The notes below the pieces were generated by a model that was not told the DNA's origin, did no database searches, and was given only the letters and a program-made list of their open reading frames with translations. The position numbers and the translations under genes are program-made. A DNA stretch of 45,234 bases from Polyangiaceae bacterium. Lineage in GTDB: Bacteria > Myxococcota_A > Polyangia > Polyangiales > Polyangiaceae. Position 1 is the stretch's first letter; each line of letters opens with the position of its first letter. Where the stretch lies: positions 1 through 45,234 of the forward strand of contig JADLEQ010000066.1 of assembly GCA_020846005.1 (NCBI GenBank). Reading direction: 5' to 3'. Of this stretch, positions 6,966 to 15,808 are shown in pieces.

Positions 6966-8579
6966 GTGGGAACCCGACGCATCCTCGCTCGCTGCCTCGT
7001 TCCGTTGACGTTGCTCGCCGCCGCCTGCGGTGGCGCGGAGAAGAAGGATCCGGCGACTGCGCTCACGGATCAGGACGAAGGGAAGGCCGCGCGGCAGCTC
7101 GAACGCGCGAAGGGGAGCGGCGACGCGGAGCGCTTCCGCCAGATCATCCAGCGCTTCCCCGCCACGAAGGCCGCGGACGAAGCGCGCGAGGAGCTCGCCA
7201 AGGTGCTGATCGGTCAGGCGGAGGCGGCGCTCGCCAAGGAGGACTGGACGACCGCAGAGGAGCGAGCGGAGGAGGCGAAGATTCACGCCGGCCTCGAGCT
7301 CACGACGCGCGCGCGCGCGGTGCTCGACAAGATCGACGAGGTCCGCGCGGTGAGCCTCGCGGAGGACGCCGCGAAGCTGGCCGCCGAGGGCAAGTGCGCC
7401 AGCGCGCTGAAGAAGGTGGCGGCGCCGCTCCGGAAGAAGCCGCGCGAGCGGCTCCGCAAGGAGACGCACAAGCTCACGCAGAAGACGCTCGTCGAGTGCA
7501 TCGCGAAGAAGCTCGAGGAGGAGCTGCTCGCCGGCAATCTGGAGGCCGCACGGACGATGTTGGAGTCGGCCGACGCGACGACGGCGCTCTCGAACGAAGG
7601 CTACCAGGAGGCGACGAAGGCCCTCGAGCGGCTCGTCGTGCGCGAGAGCACGAAGGCGATCCAGCCGATGCTCCGGGAGTCGAAGTGGGCAGAGGCGCTC
7701 GCCGCCCTGGACGCCTTGAAGGAGAAGGGCGAGCTGACCGATCGCGAGCACGACGTCGCCGTCGAGCTCGTCCAGGACGCGGCGACGAAGCACCTGATCG
7801 ACCTCGCCAGCACGGCGTTCGGGTCACGGTCGCCAGCGAGCGTCGTCAGCTCCATCGAGGCCCAGGTGAAGGCGGCGCGGTTCAAGGCGGTGCCGGACGC
7901 GCTCGCGGAGCTCGTCAAGCAGCTCGCGGCGGCGATCGAGTGCGAGCGCGTGAAGTGCCGGCTCGATCGGCCGCGGGTCGCCTGGGCCTGGGGGTCGATC
8001 GACGTGACGGAGCCGGCGTCGACCGCAGGCGCGAAGGTCGGCAAGATCGCGCACGCCCAGTCCTTCTGGATCCTCGGCGCGGGCAAGACGCACGCGCTCG
8101 TCGCCGTGGACGATCCCGCGGGCGCGACGGGGCGCGGCGCGTACGAGAAGGCCACGGGTTGGGTCGCGATGGACCACGTCCGGAGCGCCACCACCGAGCG
8201 CTGGCTCCCGCCCACCGATCAGCTCGCCGGCGTGCGGGTCTGGGGCCCGCTGCGCCCGCCGGAGCGGGCGTACCACCTCGGCACCGTGGTGAAGGTGGAG
8301 GGGAGCAAGGTGACGGTGAAGCGGATGTCCGACTCGATGGAGCAGGTGGTCGACCTCGGCGATCTGCGCATGGGCAACGTCTTCAAGGGGCTGAAGGTGA
8401 AGGCGTTCTGCGTGGACGAGCTCCACCCGGAGGCGGCGAAGGTCGAGAGCGTGGTCGCCGAGGGCGAGACGCCGAAGATCCAGGTCGTCTGCGAGAAGGG
8501 CGGGAAGACCCGCGTCGAGGTCGCGAGCGCGCTGACGACGCAGGCCGACTGGCTCCCCGCGCGCCAGCCCGCGCGCTGA
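6966..8579 (+). CDS. Lipoprotein with helical repeats, unknown function
   Basis: The GTG start gives a short signal peptide ending in a clear lipobox (LAAAC, Cys near residue 21), so the 537-residue product should be a lipoprotein. Residues about 30-330 are charged and helical, rich in Lys, Glu and Ala, with TPR-like periodicity. The C-terminal part (about 330-530) is beta-rich and contains SH3-like wording around SFWILGAGKTHALV and GWVAMDHV, plus a few cysteines. No family is recognised. It lies 61 bases after the FrzS-like gene on the same strand and 25 bases before the ferritin-like lipoprotein, so they may be co-transcribed. A scaffold or envelope role would be a guess. Confidence 0.8.
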   Translation: MGTRRILARCLVPLTLLAAACGGAEKKDPATALTDQDEGKAARQLERAKGSGDAERFRQIIQRFPATKAADEAREELAKVLIGQAEAALAKEDWTTAEERAEEAKIHAGLELTTRARAVLDKIDEVRAVSLAEDAAKLAAEGKCASALKKVAAPLRKKPRERLRKETHKLTQKTLVECIAKKLEEELLAGNLEAARTMLESADATTALSNEGYQEATKALERLVVRESTKAIQPMLRESKWAEALAALDALKEKGELTDREHDVAVELVQDAATKHLIDLASTAFGSRSPASVVSSIEAQVKAARFKAVPDALAELVKQLAAAIECERVKCRLDRPRVAWAWGSIDVTEPASTAGAKVGKIAHAQSFWILGAGKTHALVAVDDPAGATGRGAYEKATGWVAMDHVRSATTERWLPPTDQLAGVRVWGPLRPPERAYHLGTVVKVEGSKVTVKRMSDSMEQVVDLGDLRMGNVFKGLKVKAFCVDELHPEAAKVESVVAEGETPKIQVVCEKGGKTRVEVASALTTQADWLPARQPAR

Positions 8580-8592
8580 CCCGGGCACGTGT

Positions 8593-8598
8593 TAGACT
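8593..8598 (+). promoter_or_regulatory. -10-like hexamer TAGACT
   Basis: TAGACT ends 6 bases before the ATG at 8605, the same geometry as hisIE and panE, suggesting a leaderless internal promoter for the ferritin-like lipoprotein gene. Confidence 0.45.
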
Positions 8599-8604
8599 TC
8601 GTCC

Positions 8605-10029
8605 ATGCAACATCGCGTGGACGTGCGGGGCTTCGGTGTGGCGCTGCTCGTGAGCCTGGGGCTGGCGCCCGCGGCTTGCGGCGGCGAGACGGCGGGGGTG
8701 AGCGGCGTCGATGGCGGGGGCGGGGGCAGCGGCGGCGGGACGGCGCCGACGTGCACGAACCCCGTCGAGGAACCGCCCGGGTCGGGGTGGTACCGCTGCG
8801 AGTCGGGGCGCATCCACCGCGCGGCGGTGACGACCTGCGCGTCATCGCTCCCGCGGCCCGGCGTGACCTGCGGCGACGGCACGGACGCCGGCGCCGGCAC
8901 CTGCTCGACCGACTCGGACTGCAACGCGCAGCCTCTCGGGTACTGCGCGCGCGGTGACTTCGGCTCGCCGGACTGCCAGTGCAACTACGGGTGCCGCGCG
9001 GACGCGGAGTGCGGCCCGGGCAATGTGTGCCGCTGCGCGGATCCGGTCGGCCACTGCTTCCCCGCGAACTGCGCGAGCGACAAGGAGTGCGGCGCGGGGC
9101 AGCTCTGCGCGGATCACGACCGCTCGCGCGGGTGCGATCTGTTGGAGCTCACGTGCACGAAGCCCGCAGACGACTGCTTCGCCGACGCCGACTGCGACGG
9201 CGGCATGTGCGCGGTCGGCGAATCGGGCGCGCGCGAGTGCGTGCCGTGGGGGTGCGCGATCGGCCGCCCGTTCCTGGTGGGCGGCGAGCCCCGGCTCGCC
9301 GGCGTGGAGCCGCGCGCCGACTGGCTGCTGGCGCTCGAGGACGGGCACGAGGCGCTCGACCCCGCGCTCGCCGCCGAGCTCCGCGAGCGGTGGCTCGACG
9401 TGGCGCGCATGGAGCACGCCGCGGTCGCGGCGTTCGCGCGGTTCACATTGCAGCTCCTGGCGCTCGGTGCGCCGCCCGAGCTGGTCGAGGAGTCGCATCG
9501 CGCGGGGCTCGACGAGGTGCGGCACGCGCGGGTCGCGTTCTCGCTGGCCAGCCGTCATGGGGCCCGCGCGGTGGGGCCGGGCCCGCTCGCCATCGACCAC
9601 GCGCTCGAGGAAGTGGACGCGCGCTCGCTCGCCAAGCTGCTCTTCCACGAAGGGTGCGTGGGCGAGACGACCGCCACGCTCGAGGCGCTCGAGGCCGCGG
9701 ATCACACCCGCGACCCGGCGACCCGGAGCGCCCTCGAGGGGATCGCGCGAGACGAACGCGAGCACGCGCTGCTCGCCTGGCGGACGGTCGCGTGGCTCGC
9801 CAGCGTCGAGCCGCGCGTGCTCGGGGATCTGGAGCGCGAGCTCGAGTCGCGCCTCGCCTACCAGCCCGAACCGACGACCGCCCGCCCCGAGCTCCTGGCC
9901 CACGGCATCGTGGACGGCCCGACGCGCGAGGCGCTGCGCGCGCAGTCCCTGCGCGAGGTGATCGCCCCCGCGGTCGCGGCGCTGGTCGCCCGCGCCGAGT
10001 CGCGGACGGCAGCGGTCGCCGTCGCCTGA
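8605..10029 (+). CDS. Lipoprotein with Cys-rich region and ferritin-like diiron domain
   Basis: The 474-residue protein has a signal peptide with lipobox APAAC (Cys25), a Gly-rich spacer, a Cys-rich segment (about 50-217) with repeated CxxDxxC-type disulfide modules, and a C-terminal four-helix ferritin-like domain (about 255-460). The diiron ligands are visible: Glu270, Glu304-x-x-His307, Glu349 or Glu354, and Glu384-x-x-His387. Ferritin-like folds bind two irons for oxidation or storage chemistry; placed on an exported lipoprotein, it would act in the periplasm or at the outer membrane. Related fusions occur widely in myxobacteria but their reaction is not known to me. Its position before sspB gives no functional clue. 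Confidence 0.85.
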   Translation: MQHRVDVRGFGVALLVSLGLAPAACGGETAGVSGVDGGGGGSGGGTAPTCTNPVEEPPGSGWYRCESGRIHRAAVTTCASSLPRPGVTCGDGTDAGAGTCSTDSDCNAQPLGYCARGDFGSPDCQCNYGCRADAECGPGNVCRCADPVGHCFPANCASDKECGAGQLCADHDRSRGCDLLELTCTKPADDCFADADCDGGMCAVGESGARECVPWGCAIGRPFLVGGEPRLAGVEPRADWLLALEDGHEALDPALAAELRERWLDVARMEHAAVAAFARFTLQLLALGAPPELVEESHRAGLDEVRHARVAFSLASRHGARAVGPGPLAIDHALEEVDARSLAKLLFHEGCVGETTATLEALEAADHTRDPATRSALEGIARDEREHALLAWRTVAWLASVEPRVLGDLERELESRLAYQPEPTTARPELLAHGIVDGPTREALRAQSLREVIAPAVAALVARAESRTAAVAVA

Positions 10030-10184
10030 GCGGCGAGCCGAGCCGGCACGACGAGCTGCGGCCCCCGCTCGTCAGCGGCTGGCGCGGGCCCCTGAGATTC
10101 TGGCGCGTCCACGCCGGCGGGGCCGTCCGTCCCGGCGGGCGGGGTGGCGCCTCCACCACGGGCAAGTTATGCCCCTGCGACCCG

Positions 10185-10850
10185 ATGAAGCAGCCCCCCT
10201 CCCAGCTCCCGCCGAAGAAGGACGTGGTCCTGGCGCTTCTGGAGCAGTCCAGCGCGTTCATCCACCTCGATCCCCGGCACGAGGGGGTGCGGGTGCCGCC
10301 CTGGTTCAAGAAGCAGGCCCAGCTCGTGCTCCAGGTCGGCCTCAACATGGCCGTGCCGATCCCGGATCTCAACGTGGACGACGAAGGGGTGACCTGCACG
10401 CTCAGCTTCAGCCGGTCGCCGTTCTTCTGTGTCCTCCCGTGGGCGGCGGTGTACGCGCTCGTCGGTGAGGACGGGCGAGGGATGGTGTGGCCGGCGGACG
10501 TGCCGCCCGAAGTGGTCCTCCCGACCCAGCAGCGACAGGTCGAGCCCGAGGCCGCGCCGAAGCCGCAGCCAAAGGGCAAGGGGAAGGCACGGGCGCGGCT
10601 CCGCGCCGTCGCATCCGAGGGGGCGGCCGAGGCCACGCCCGCCGAGCCCCCCGCTGGGAAGCCGACCCCCGTCGCCGCGGTGGCCGCCGAGCCCGCCCCC
10701 ACCGGCGACGCAGACCCTGCGCAAGGGGAGCTCTTCCCGGAGGGTGAGGGCGCACCGGCGCCTCGGCTCGTCCCCACGCCAGCGCGCGGAGGGACCCCGA
10801 GCCGCAAGTCGAAGAAGGAGCTCCCGCCGTACCTCCGCGTGGTGAAGTGA
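10185..10850 (+). CDS. sspB: ClpXP adaptor protein SspB
   Basis: The 221-residue protein matches SspB: a conserved N-terminal substrate-binding domain (about 12-112, with VPPWFKKQAQLVLQVGLN and FSRSPFFCVLPWAAVYAL) that delivers ssrA-tagged proteins to ClpXP. A long disordered Ala/Pro/Lys-rich tether (about 115-205) follows. The C-terminal tail ends LRVVK, the same as the ClpX-docking (XB) peptide of E. coli SspB. The tether is longer than in E. coli. The ATG at 10185 was chosen because it directly precedes the conserved domain. A 155-base gap separates it from the ferritin-like gene, with TATGCC 11 bases before the start. It converges with the small lipoprotein gene at 10871. Confidence 0.93.
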   Translation: MKQPPSQLPPKKDVVLALLEQSSAFIHLDPRHEGVRVPPWFKKQAQLVLQVGLNMAVPIPDLNVDDEGVTCTLSFSRSPFFCVLPWAAVYALVGEDGRGMVWPADVPPEVVLPTQQRQVEPEAAPKPQPKGKGKARARLRAVASEGAAEATPAEPPAGKPTPVAAVAAEPAPTGDADPAQGELFPEGEGAPAPRLVPTPARGGTPSRKSKKELPPYLRVVK

Positions 10851-10858
10851 GGGTTCGG

Positions 10859-10880
10859 CGCGGGTGAGCTTCAACCCGCG
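10859..10880. terminator. Bidirectional hairpin between convergent genes
   Basis: CGCGGGT (10859-10865) pairs with ACCCGCG (10874-10880) around an 8-base loop. It lies between the sspB stop and the converging lipoprotein gene and overlaps the last codons of the latter, so it could end both transcripts. Confidence 0.5.
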
Positions 10881-11293
10881 TCCGCGCCGGCGGCCCCCGA
10901 CGAGCCGCCCGCGCCGGACGAGCCGCCCGCGCCGGACGCACCGTCGCCGCCGGAGTCCGCGCCGCCCGCGTCGCCGCGAGACACGCACTCCCAGGCGCCT
11001 TCGACGACGCCGCACTCCCACCCGGGGACGCAGCCGTGGAACCGGCAGCTCCCCGTGCGGCAGGTGCGATCCACCGCGCACGTCTCGTTCTGCGCGCACT
11101 GGGACGGCATCGCGCAGGATCGCCCCGGCGAGCCGCCGCCGCTGGCGAAGCAGAGCCCGCTCGCGGTGTCGCACGCGAAGCCGCTCGGGCAGTCGAGGTC
11201 GTCGTAGCAGCCCGTCGACTCCTCGTAGAGGGGACACCCCGAGACCAGCGCCGGCAGCGAGCAGAGGGCGAGGAGGGCGAGCCAGCGCTTCAT
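10871..11293 (-). CDS. Small Cys-rich lipoprotein
   Basis: The 140-residue product starts with a classic signal peptide and lipobox (LVSGC, Cys20), then about 13 further cysteines in spacings such as CYDDLDC and CAVDRTC (residues 29-103) that suggest disulfide knots. It ends in a Gly/Ser/Ala/Asp tail with GGSSGAGGSSG repeats. This is a common myxobacterial lipoprotein style with no known function. The ATG at 11293 follows TACGCT at 11309-11314 on the minus strand (15-base spacing). The gene is divergent from the zinc-ribbon/TPR gene and convergent with sspB. Confidence 0.8.
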   Translation of the reverse strand: MKRWLALLALCSLPALVSGCPLYEESTGCYDDLDCPSGFACDTASGLCFASGGGSPGRSCAMPSQCAQNETCAVDRTCRTGSCRFHGCVPGWECGVVEGAWECVSRGDAGGADSGGDGASGAGGSSGAGGSSGAAGADAG

Positions 11294-11360
11294 GGGCGTC
11301 CGCCGGCCAGCGTAGCAACCCCGCCCGGAGCGACAACCGCGAGGGCGCCCCGCCGGCCGC

Positions 11361-11389
11361 GCTCGGCGGCCCGTGTTAGGCTGCCGAGC
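11361..11389 (+). promoter_or_regulatory. -10 TAGGCT flanked by an inverted repeat
   Basis: GCTCGGC (11361-11367) and GCCGAGC (11383-11389) flank a -10-like TAGGCT (11377-11382) upstream of the ATG at 11413. The arms bracket the expected polymerase-binding site, so an operator is possible. The predicted leader is about 24 bases. Confidence 0.4.
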
Positions 11390-11412
11390 CCGCCACGCTG
11401 CGGCACCTCGCC

Positions 11413-13659
11413 ATGGATGTCAGCTGCCCGCGCTGCGCCACCGACTACGAGTTCGACGACGCGCTCGTCTCGGAGCGCGGCACGACCGTCAAGTGCACCA
11501 ATTGCGGGCACCAGTTCAAGGTGCGCCCGGCGCGGGGAGGGGGCGGCCCGGAGCGGTGGATCGTGCGGACGCTCGGCGGGCGCGATCTGGTGTTCACCTC
11601 GCTGAAGGACCTCCAGCGCGCGATCGCGCAGCGGCAGGTCGGGCCGGACGACCGCCTCTCGCGCGGCAACCAGCCGGCGCGACCGCTCGGCACCATCGCG
11701 GAGCTCGAGCCGTTCTTCCACATCGCGCCTGGCCGCAGCCCAGCCTCTGAACCTGCGGGCCCGCGGACCTTGATGGGAGTGGCGCCGCCCGCCAACGCCG
11801 CGCCCCCCGGCACGAGGACGCTCCCGCCCCCGGCGACGGTCCCCACCGCAGCGTCCCCAGAGCACGCCGAGGCGCCGCTGCCGCGATACCCGAGCGCGCC
11901 GCTCCACCCACCCGTCGAGGACGAGCAGCCGACCCGGCCGTTCCACGAGACGCCGGCGCCACCCCGGGTCGCCGCCGCGCCGGCCGACGCCGCGGTGGCG
12001 ACGCCCAGCAGCGCGGCGCCAGCGGCGGCCGACGCTTTCGCCGCCACCCAACGGGGCGAGCGCTGGCAGGAGGGGCGCGAGTCGTTCCCCGCCCCGGAGC
12101 GCCCCGCGGCGCCCGCGCAATACCCAGATCCCGTAGCCCCATCGCGGGCCGAGCCGGGGACACCGCCGCCCCTCGGGGTCCGATCGAGCCTCGCGTCGAT
12201 CGACTCGCTGGACTCGCTCGACTCGCTCCACCCCCGCGAGAGCGGCACGCCGCGGAGGGCGCGCTCGCGGTTCATCGTCGGGGTCGTCGTCCTGGGAGCG
12301 GCGGCGCTGTTCGCCGGGACGGTGGGTCGCCAGTACCTCGCTCGGCTCGCCGGTCCGGCCGCGTCGGCGCCCGTCGCGGCCGACCCGCGCGTCCTCCCGC
12401 TCCTGGCCGACGCCCGCCGGGCGCTCGACGACGGCGATCTCGAGGCCGCGAAGGAGCACCTCGACAAGGCGGGCGTCCTCGCCCCCGAGGACGTGCAGGT
12501 CCTCACGGCGGTGGCGCGCCTGGAGACGATCCGCGCCGATCAGGTGTGGCTGGAGCTCCGGGCGGCCGATCCCGCCGACAAGGAGTTCGTGCTCGAGCTC
12601 CACCGCAACCTCGGGCGCCGAGTCGGCCGCGCGCAGGCCGCGGTGACCGCGGCCGCGGCGCGCGCGCCGATCGACCCCGTCGTGCAGAGGGCGCAGGTGG
12701 ACGTGGCCCGGCTCGCCGGCGATCTGCCGAAGGCGCGCGCGCTCGTCGGGCCCCTGTCGGCGAGCGCCGCGGATCCGGAGAGCGCCTACTCGCTCGCCGC
12801 GCTCGACCTGGCGGAGACCTCGCCCGGCTGGACCTCGATCGTGGACCGCCTCCGCACCGCCGCCGCCGGCGAGCGCGGCCTCGGCCGGGCGCGCGCGGCC
12901 CTCGTGTACGCGCTCGTTCGCGCCGGCGATCAGGCCGCCGCTGAGTCCGAGCTCGGCAAGCTCGAGGCGCTCTCGCGGCCCGGGACGACCCTCACTGCGC
13001 TCCGCGCGTTCGTGCGGCGGCTGCGGCTCGACGCGGACGCAGCGCCCGCCGCGTCGGCGTCCGCCGCCACCGTCGATCTGGCCGCGCTGCCCGTGCTCGA
13101 CACGCGCCCAGTGGCGGCCGGCGCGGACGAGGACGAGGGCGCTGGGGGCGACTTCCGCTCGCTCCTCACCCAGGCGGCGGCGGCGGCGCAGCGCGGACAG
13201 CTCGATCGAGCCGAGCGTCTCTACAACCAGGTGCTCGCCAAGCAGCCGGGCAACACCGAGGCGCTGGCGGGCCTCGCGGACGTAGCGCGCGCGCGCAAGG
13301 ACCCGGCGACGGCGCAGAAGCTCTATGCGAAGGTGCTGGAGGAGAACCCGAGCTACCTGCCGGCGCTCGTCGCGCAGGCGGATCACAAGTGGGACTCCGG
13401 CGATCGCACCGGCGCGATCGCGCTCTATCGCCGCATCCTCGATCAGGCCGGGCCCGGGACCTCCTACGGGCAACACGCCGCCCGACGCATCGCGCAGGGC
13501 CCGGGTGACGACCCCGGGGCGAAGGCGCCCGCGCCCAAGCCGGCGAGCCCGCCGGGCGGGGCAGCGCCGCCGCCCGCGGGCGAGACGCCGCCGGAGAAGA
13601 AGCCGGCGGCGCCCCCCCCCGAGATCGATACCAGCGATCTGCCGGGGTACGGGAAGTGA
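11413..13659 (+). CDS. Zinc-ribbon, GYF-like and TPR membrane protein
   Basis: The 748-residue protein opens with an MJ0042-type zinc ribbon (Cys5, Cys8, Cys28, Cys31), then a GYF_2-like domain (about 46-98, WIVRTLGG and DDRLSRG) seen in myxobacterial AgmX/PglI-type proteins. A Pro/Ala-rich linker (about 100-280) contains a short SLDSLDSLDSL-type repeat. A single transmembrane helix (about 288-306) follows, then TPR-like repeats (about 320-690, for example ALAGLADVARARKDPATAQ) and a Pro-rich tail. Topology would put the zinc ribbon in the cytoplasm and the TPRs outside. A GTGA overlap couples it to sppA. A role as a membrane scaffold is inference. Confidence 0.85.
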   Translation: MDVSCPRCATDYEFDDALVSERGTTVKCTNCGHQFKVRPARGGGGPERWIVRTLGGRDLVFTSLKDLQRAIAQRQVGPDDRLSRGNQPARPLGTIAELEPFFHIAPGRSPASEPAGPRTLMGVAPPANAAPPGTRTLPPPATVPTAASPEHAEAPLPRYPSAPLHPPVEDEQPTRPFHETPAPPRVAAAPADAAVATPSSAAPAAADAFAATQRGERWQEGRESFPAPERPAAPAQYPDPVAPSRAEPGTPPPLGVRSSLASIDSLDSLDSLHPRESGTPRRARSRFIVGVVVLGAAALFAGTVGRQYLARLAGPAASAPVAADPRVLPLLADARRALDDGDLEAAKEHLDKAGVLAPEDVQVLTAVARLETIRADQVWLELRAADPADKEFVLELHRNLGRRVGRAQAAVTAAAARAPIDPVVQRAQVDVARLAGDLPKARALVGPLSASAADPESAYSLAALDLAETSPGWTSIVDRLRTAAAGERGLGRARAALVYALVRAGDQAAAESELGKLEALSRPGTTLTALRAFVRRLRLDADAAPAASASAATVDLAALPVLDTRPVAAGADEDEGAGGDFRSLLTQAAAAAQRGQLDRAERLYNQVLAKQPGNTEALAGLADVARARKDPATAQKLYAKVLEENPSYLPALVAQADHKWDSGDRTGAIALYRRILDQAGPGTSYGQHAARRIAQGPGDDPGAKAPAPKPASPPGGAAPPPAGETPPEKKPAAPPPEIDTSDLPGYGK

Positions 13660-15506
13660 GCCGAGGCGACCGTCGCGCCTCCCGCGCCCGGAGGCTCGCC
13701 GCGTGGGTCGCCGCGGGCGCGGCGCTGACCGCTGGAGCCTCCGCGTGCGACGGGCGGCCTCGCGGCTCCGGCGCCGCTCCGGCCGCGAGCGCGAGCGCGA
13801 GCGGACGCGGCGAGCTGGTCGAGATCGACCTCACCGCGTCGACGCCCGAGTCACCCGCTGCGGGCCTCTTCACTGCGCCGGCGTCACGCACGTTCGTCGG
13901 GCTGGTGCGGACGTTCGAGCGCCTGCGCGGCGACGACCGGGTCGGCTCGATCTACGTCCGCCTCGGCGAGCGCAGCCCGTCGTGGGCCCAGGTGGAGGAG
14001 ATCGCGCGCGAGCTCGCGAAGCTGCGCACCTCGGGCAAGCGCGTGACGTGCCACGCTCACTCGCTCTCGAACTCGGCGCTCTGGCTCTTCGCCGAGGGCT
14101 GCGATCGGCGCTGGCTGAGCCCCGCGGGCGACGCCGACGCTGTCGGCATCGCGGGGCAGACGCTGCACGTGAAGGGGGCGTTCGACAAGCTCGGGGTGCA
14201 GGCGGAATTCCTGCACATGGGGCGCTACAAGAGCGCCGCGGAGACGTTCACCCACGAGCGCCCGAGCGCCGAGGCGGTGGAGTCGCTCGGCGGGACGCTC
14301 GCGTCGATCCGCGACTCGTGGCGGACGAGCGTGGCGAGCGCGCGCGGCGAAGGGATGGCGAGCGCCCTCGAGCAAGGCCCGTTCCCGGCCACCGAGGCGA
14401 AGGCGCGCGGGCTGGTCGACGAGATCGGCTACGAGTCGGACGCGCTCGGCGAGGCGCGGCAGGCGGCCGGCACGGAGACGCTCCGCCCCGGGTTCGGGCC
14501 ACGCGCGGCGGTCGGCGGCGGGTTCGACGTGGCCGAGCTCGTGCGGATCCTCTCGGGCGCCGACGACGCCGAGGGCGGCCGCCCGCGCCTGGTCGTGGTG
14601 CCGCTCGTGGGATCGATCGCGATGAGCGGCGGGGGGATCCTCGACGAGGCGGGGATCACCGTGAAGCCGGTGACGCGCACGCTGCGAAAGCTCGCGAAGG
14701 ACGACTCGGTGAAGGCCGTCGTGCTCCGCATCGACTCGCCCGGCGGCTCAGCGCTGGCGAGCGATCTGCTCTGGCACGAGATCGACGAGCTCGCGAAGAA
14801 GAAGCCGGTGGTCGCGTCGCTCGGCGACACCGCCGCGAGCGGCGGCTACTACCTCGCGGTGGCGGCGCGCCACGTGATCGCCGAGCGGACGACGATCCTC
14901 GGCTCGATCGGCGTGGTGGGCGGCAAGATCGTGGTCGGCCCGGCGCTCGCCCGCTTCGGCGTGAACGCCGTCACCGTGCCCGCGAGCCCGGAGCCGGGCG
15001 CGGCGGCTCGCGCGGCGTGGCTCTCACCCTTCGAGAGCTGGGACGACCCGACCCGCGAGCGCGTCCACGCGCAGATGCGTGCCATCTACGAGCTGTTCCT
15101 CGATCGCGTCGCCCGCGGGCGAAAGCTGCCGCTCGACACGGTGCGCCAGATCGCGGAGGGCCGCATCTGGAGCGGCGCCCAGGGCAAGGAGCGCGGGCTC
15201 GTCGACCAGCTCGGCGGGCTCGGCGACGCTCTCTCCCGCGCGCGCGAGCTCGGCGAGCTCGACGCGGAGGCGCCCGTCAGCGTCGAGGGCGTCGCGGCGT
15301 CGCTGCTCGAGCTCCTCGCCCTCGACGGCCCGGACGACGCGAGCGAGGAGCGCGTGGCCGAGGCGCTCGGCCGCCTGGCGAGGCGGCGCGCCGAGCTCGA
15401 CCTCCTCCTCCCGGCCGGCGACCGCGCCCTCGTCGCCCCGCTCGCGCCGATGCTGGCCGGAGAGGTCGTCCTGGCCGCGCTCCCGTTCGGCGTGACGGTC
15501 CGCTGA
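13656..15506 (+). CDS. sppA: Signal peptide peptidase SppA, long type
   Basis: The 616-residue protein matches the tandem-domain (67-kDa) SppA. The Lys/Ser dyad is Lys192 (GRYKSAAE) in the N-terminal repeat and Ser395 (GDTAASGGYYLA) in the C-terminal repeat, corresponding to Lys209 and Ser409 of E. coli. SppA degrades cleaved signal peptides in the inner membrane. The N-terminus has a hydrophobic segment (13-29) and a Cys31 in a weak lipobox-like context, so it may be a lipoprotein rather than membrane-spanning. The GTG start overlaps the previous stop (GTGA), indicating coupled translation. Lys123 is followed by a region with the usual family spacing; nothing is truncated. Confidence 0.92.
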   Translation: MSRGDRRASRARRLAAWVAAGAALTAGASACDGRPRGSGAAPAASASASGRGELVEIDLTASTPESPAAGLFTAPASRTFVGLVRTFERLRGDDRVGSIYVRLGERSPSWAQVEEIARELAKLRTSGKRVTCHAHSLSNSALWLFAEGCDRRWLSPAGDADAVGIAGQTLHVKGAFDKLGVQAEFLHMGRYKSAAETFTHERPSAEAVESLGGTLASIRDSWRTSVASARGEGMASALEQGPFPATEAKARGLVDEIGYESDALGEARQAAGTETLRPGFGPRAAVGGGFDVAELVRILSGADDAEGGRPRLVVVPLVGSIAMSGGGILDEAGITVKPVTRTLRKLAKDDSVKAVVLRIDSPGGSALASDLLWHEIDELAKKKPVVASLGDTAASGGYYLAVAARHVIAERTTILGSIGVVGGKIVVGPALARFGVNAVTVPASPEPGAAARAAWLSPFESWDDPTRERVHAQMRAIYELFLDRVARGRKLPLDTVRQIAEGRIWSGAQGKERGLVDQLGGLGDALSRARELGELDAEAPVSVEGVAASLLELLALDGPDDASEERVAEALGRLARRRAELDLLLPAGDRALVAPLAPMLAGEVVLAALPFGVTVR

Positions 15507-15597
15507 TGGCGGGCGCGAGGCCCACCGCGCTCGCCGGGGGCGGCTGGGGCGGCCCGCGTACCGAGTGGCCATGCGACGGGGCCGCGTCGCGCGCGTC

Positions 15598-15625
15598 TTG
15601 ACGCCGTTCCCCGCAGCGGTAGGGT
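15598..15625 (+). promoter_or_regulatory. Sigma70-like promoter of tRNA-Ser
   Basis: TTGACG (15598-15603), a 16-base spacer and TAGGGT (15620-15625) place transcription start about 7 bases before the mature tRNA 5' end. Confidence 0.7.
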
Positions 15626-15638
15626 GCCGCCCCGCCAC

Positions 15639-15726
15639 GGAGAGGTGACCGAGTGGCCGAAGGTACTCGCTTGCTAAGCGAGCGTAGGACAAAATCCTAC
15701 CGCGGGTTCGAATCCCGCCCTCTCCG
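15639..15726 (+). tRNA. tRNA-Ser(GCT)
   Basis: An 88-base cloverleaf: acceptor GGAGAGG/CCTCTCC, D-arm with GAGTGGCCGA, anticodon loop with GCT (TTGCTAA), a long class II variable arm (GTAGGA/TCCTAC) and a TTCGAAT T-loop. The discriminator is G and CCA is not encoded. It reads AGC and AGT codons. Confidence 0.97.
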
Positions 15727-15808
15727 CAAGCCCCGCGCCGTCGCGCCGCGCGACCGTCCGGCCCGATCGAACGCGCGGGGCCGCACACGCGAGGCCCGCG
15801 ACGCGCGG

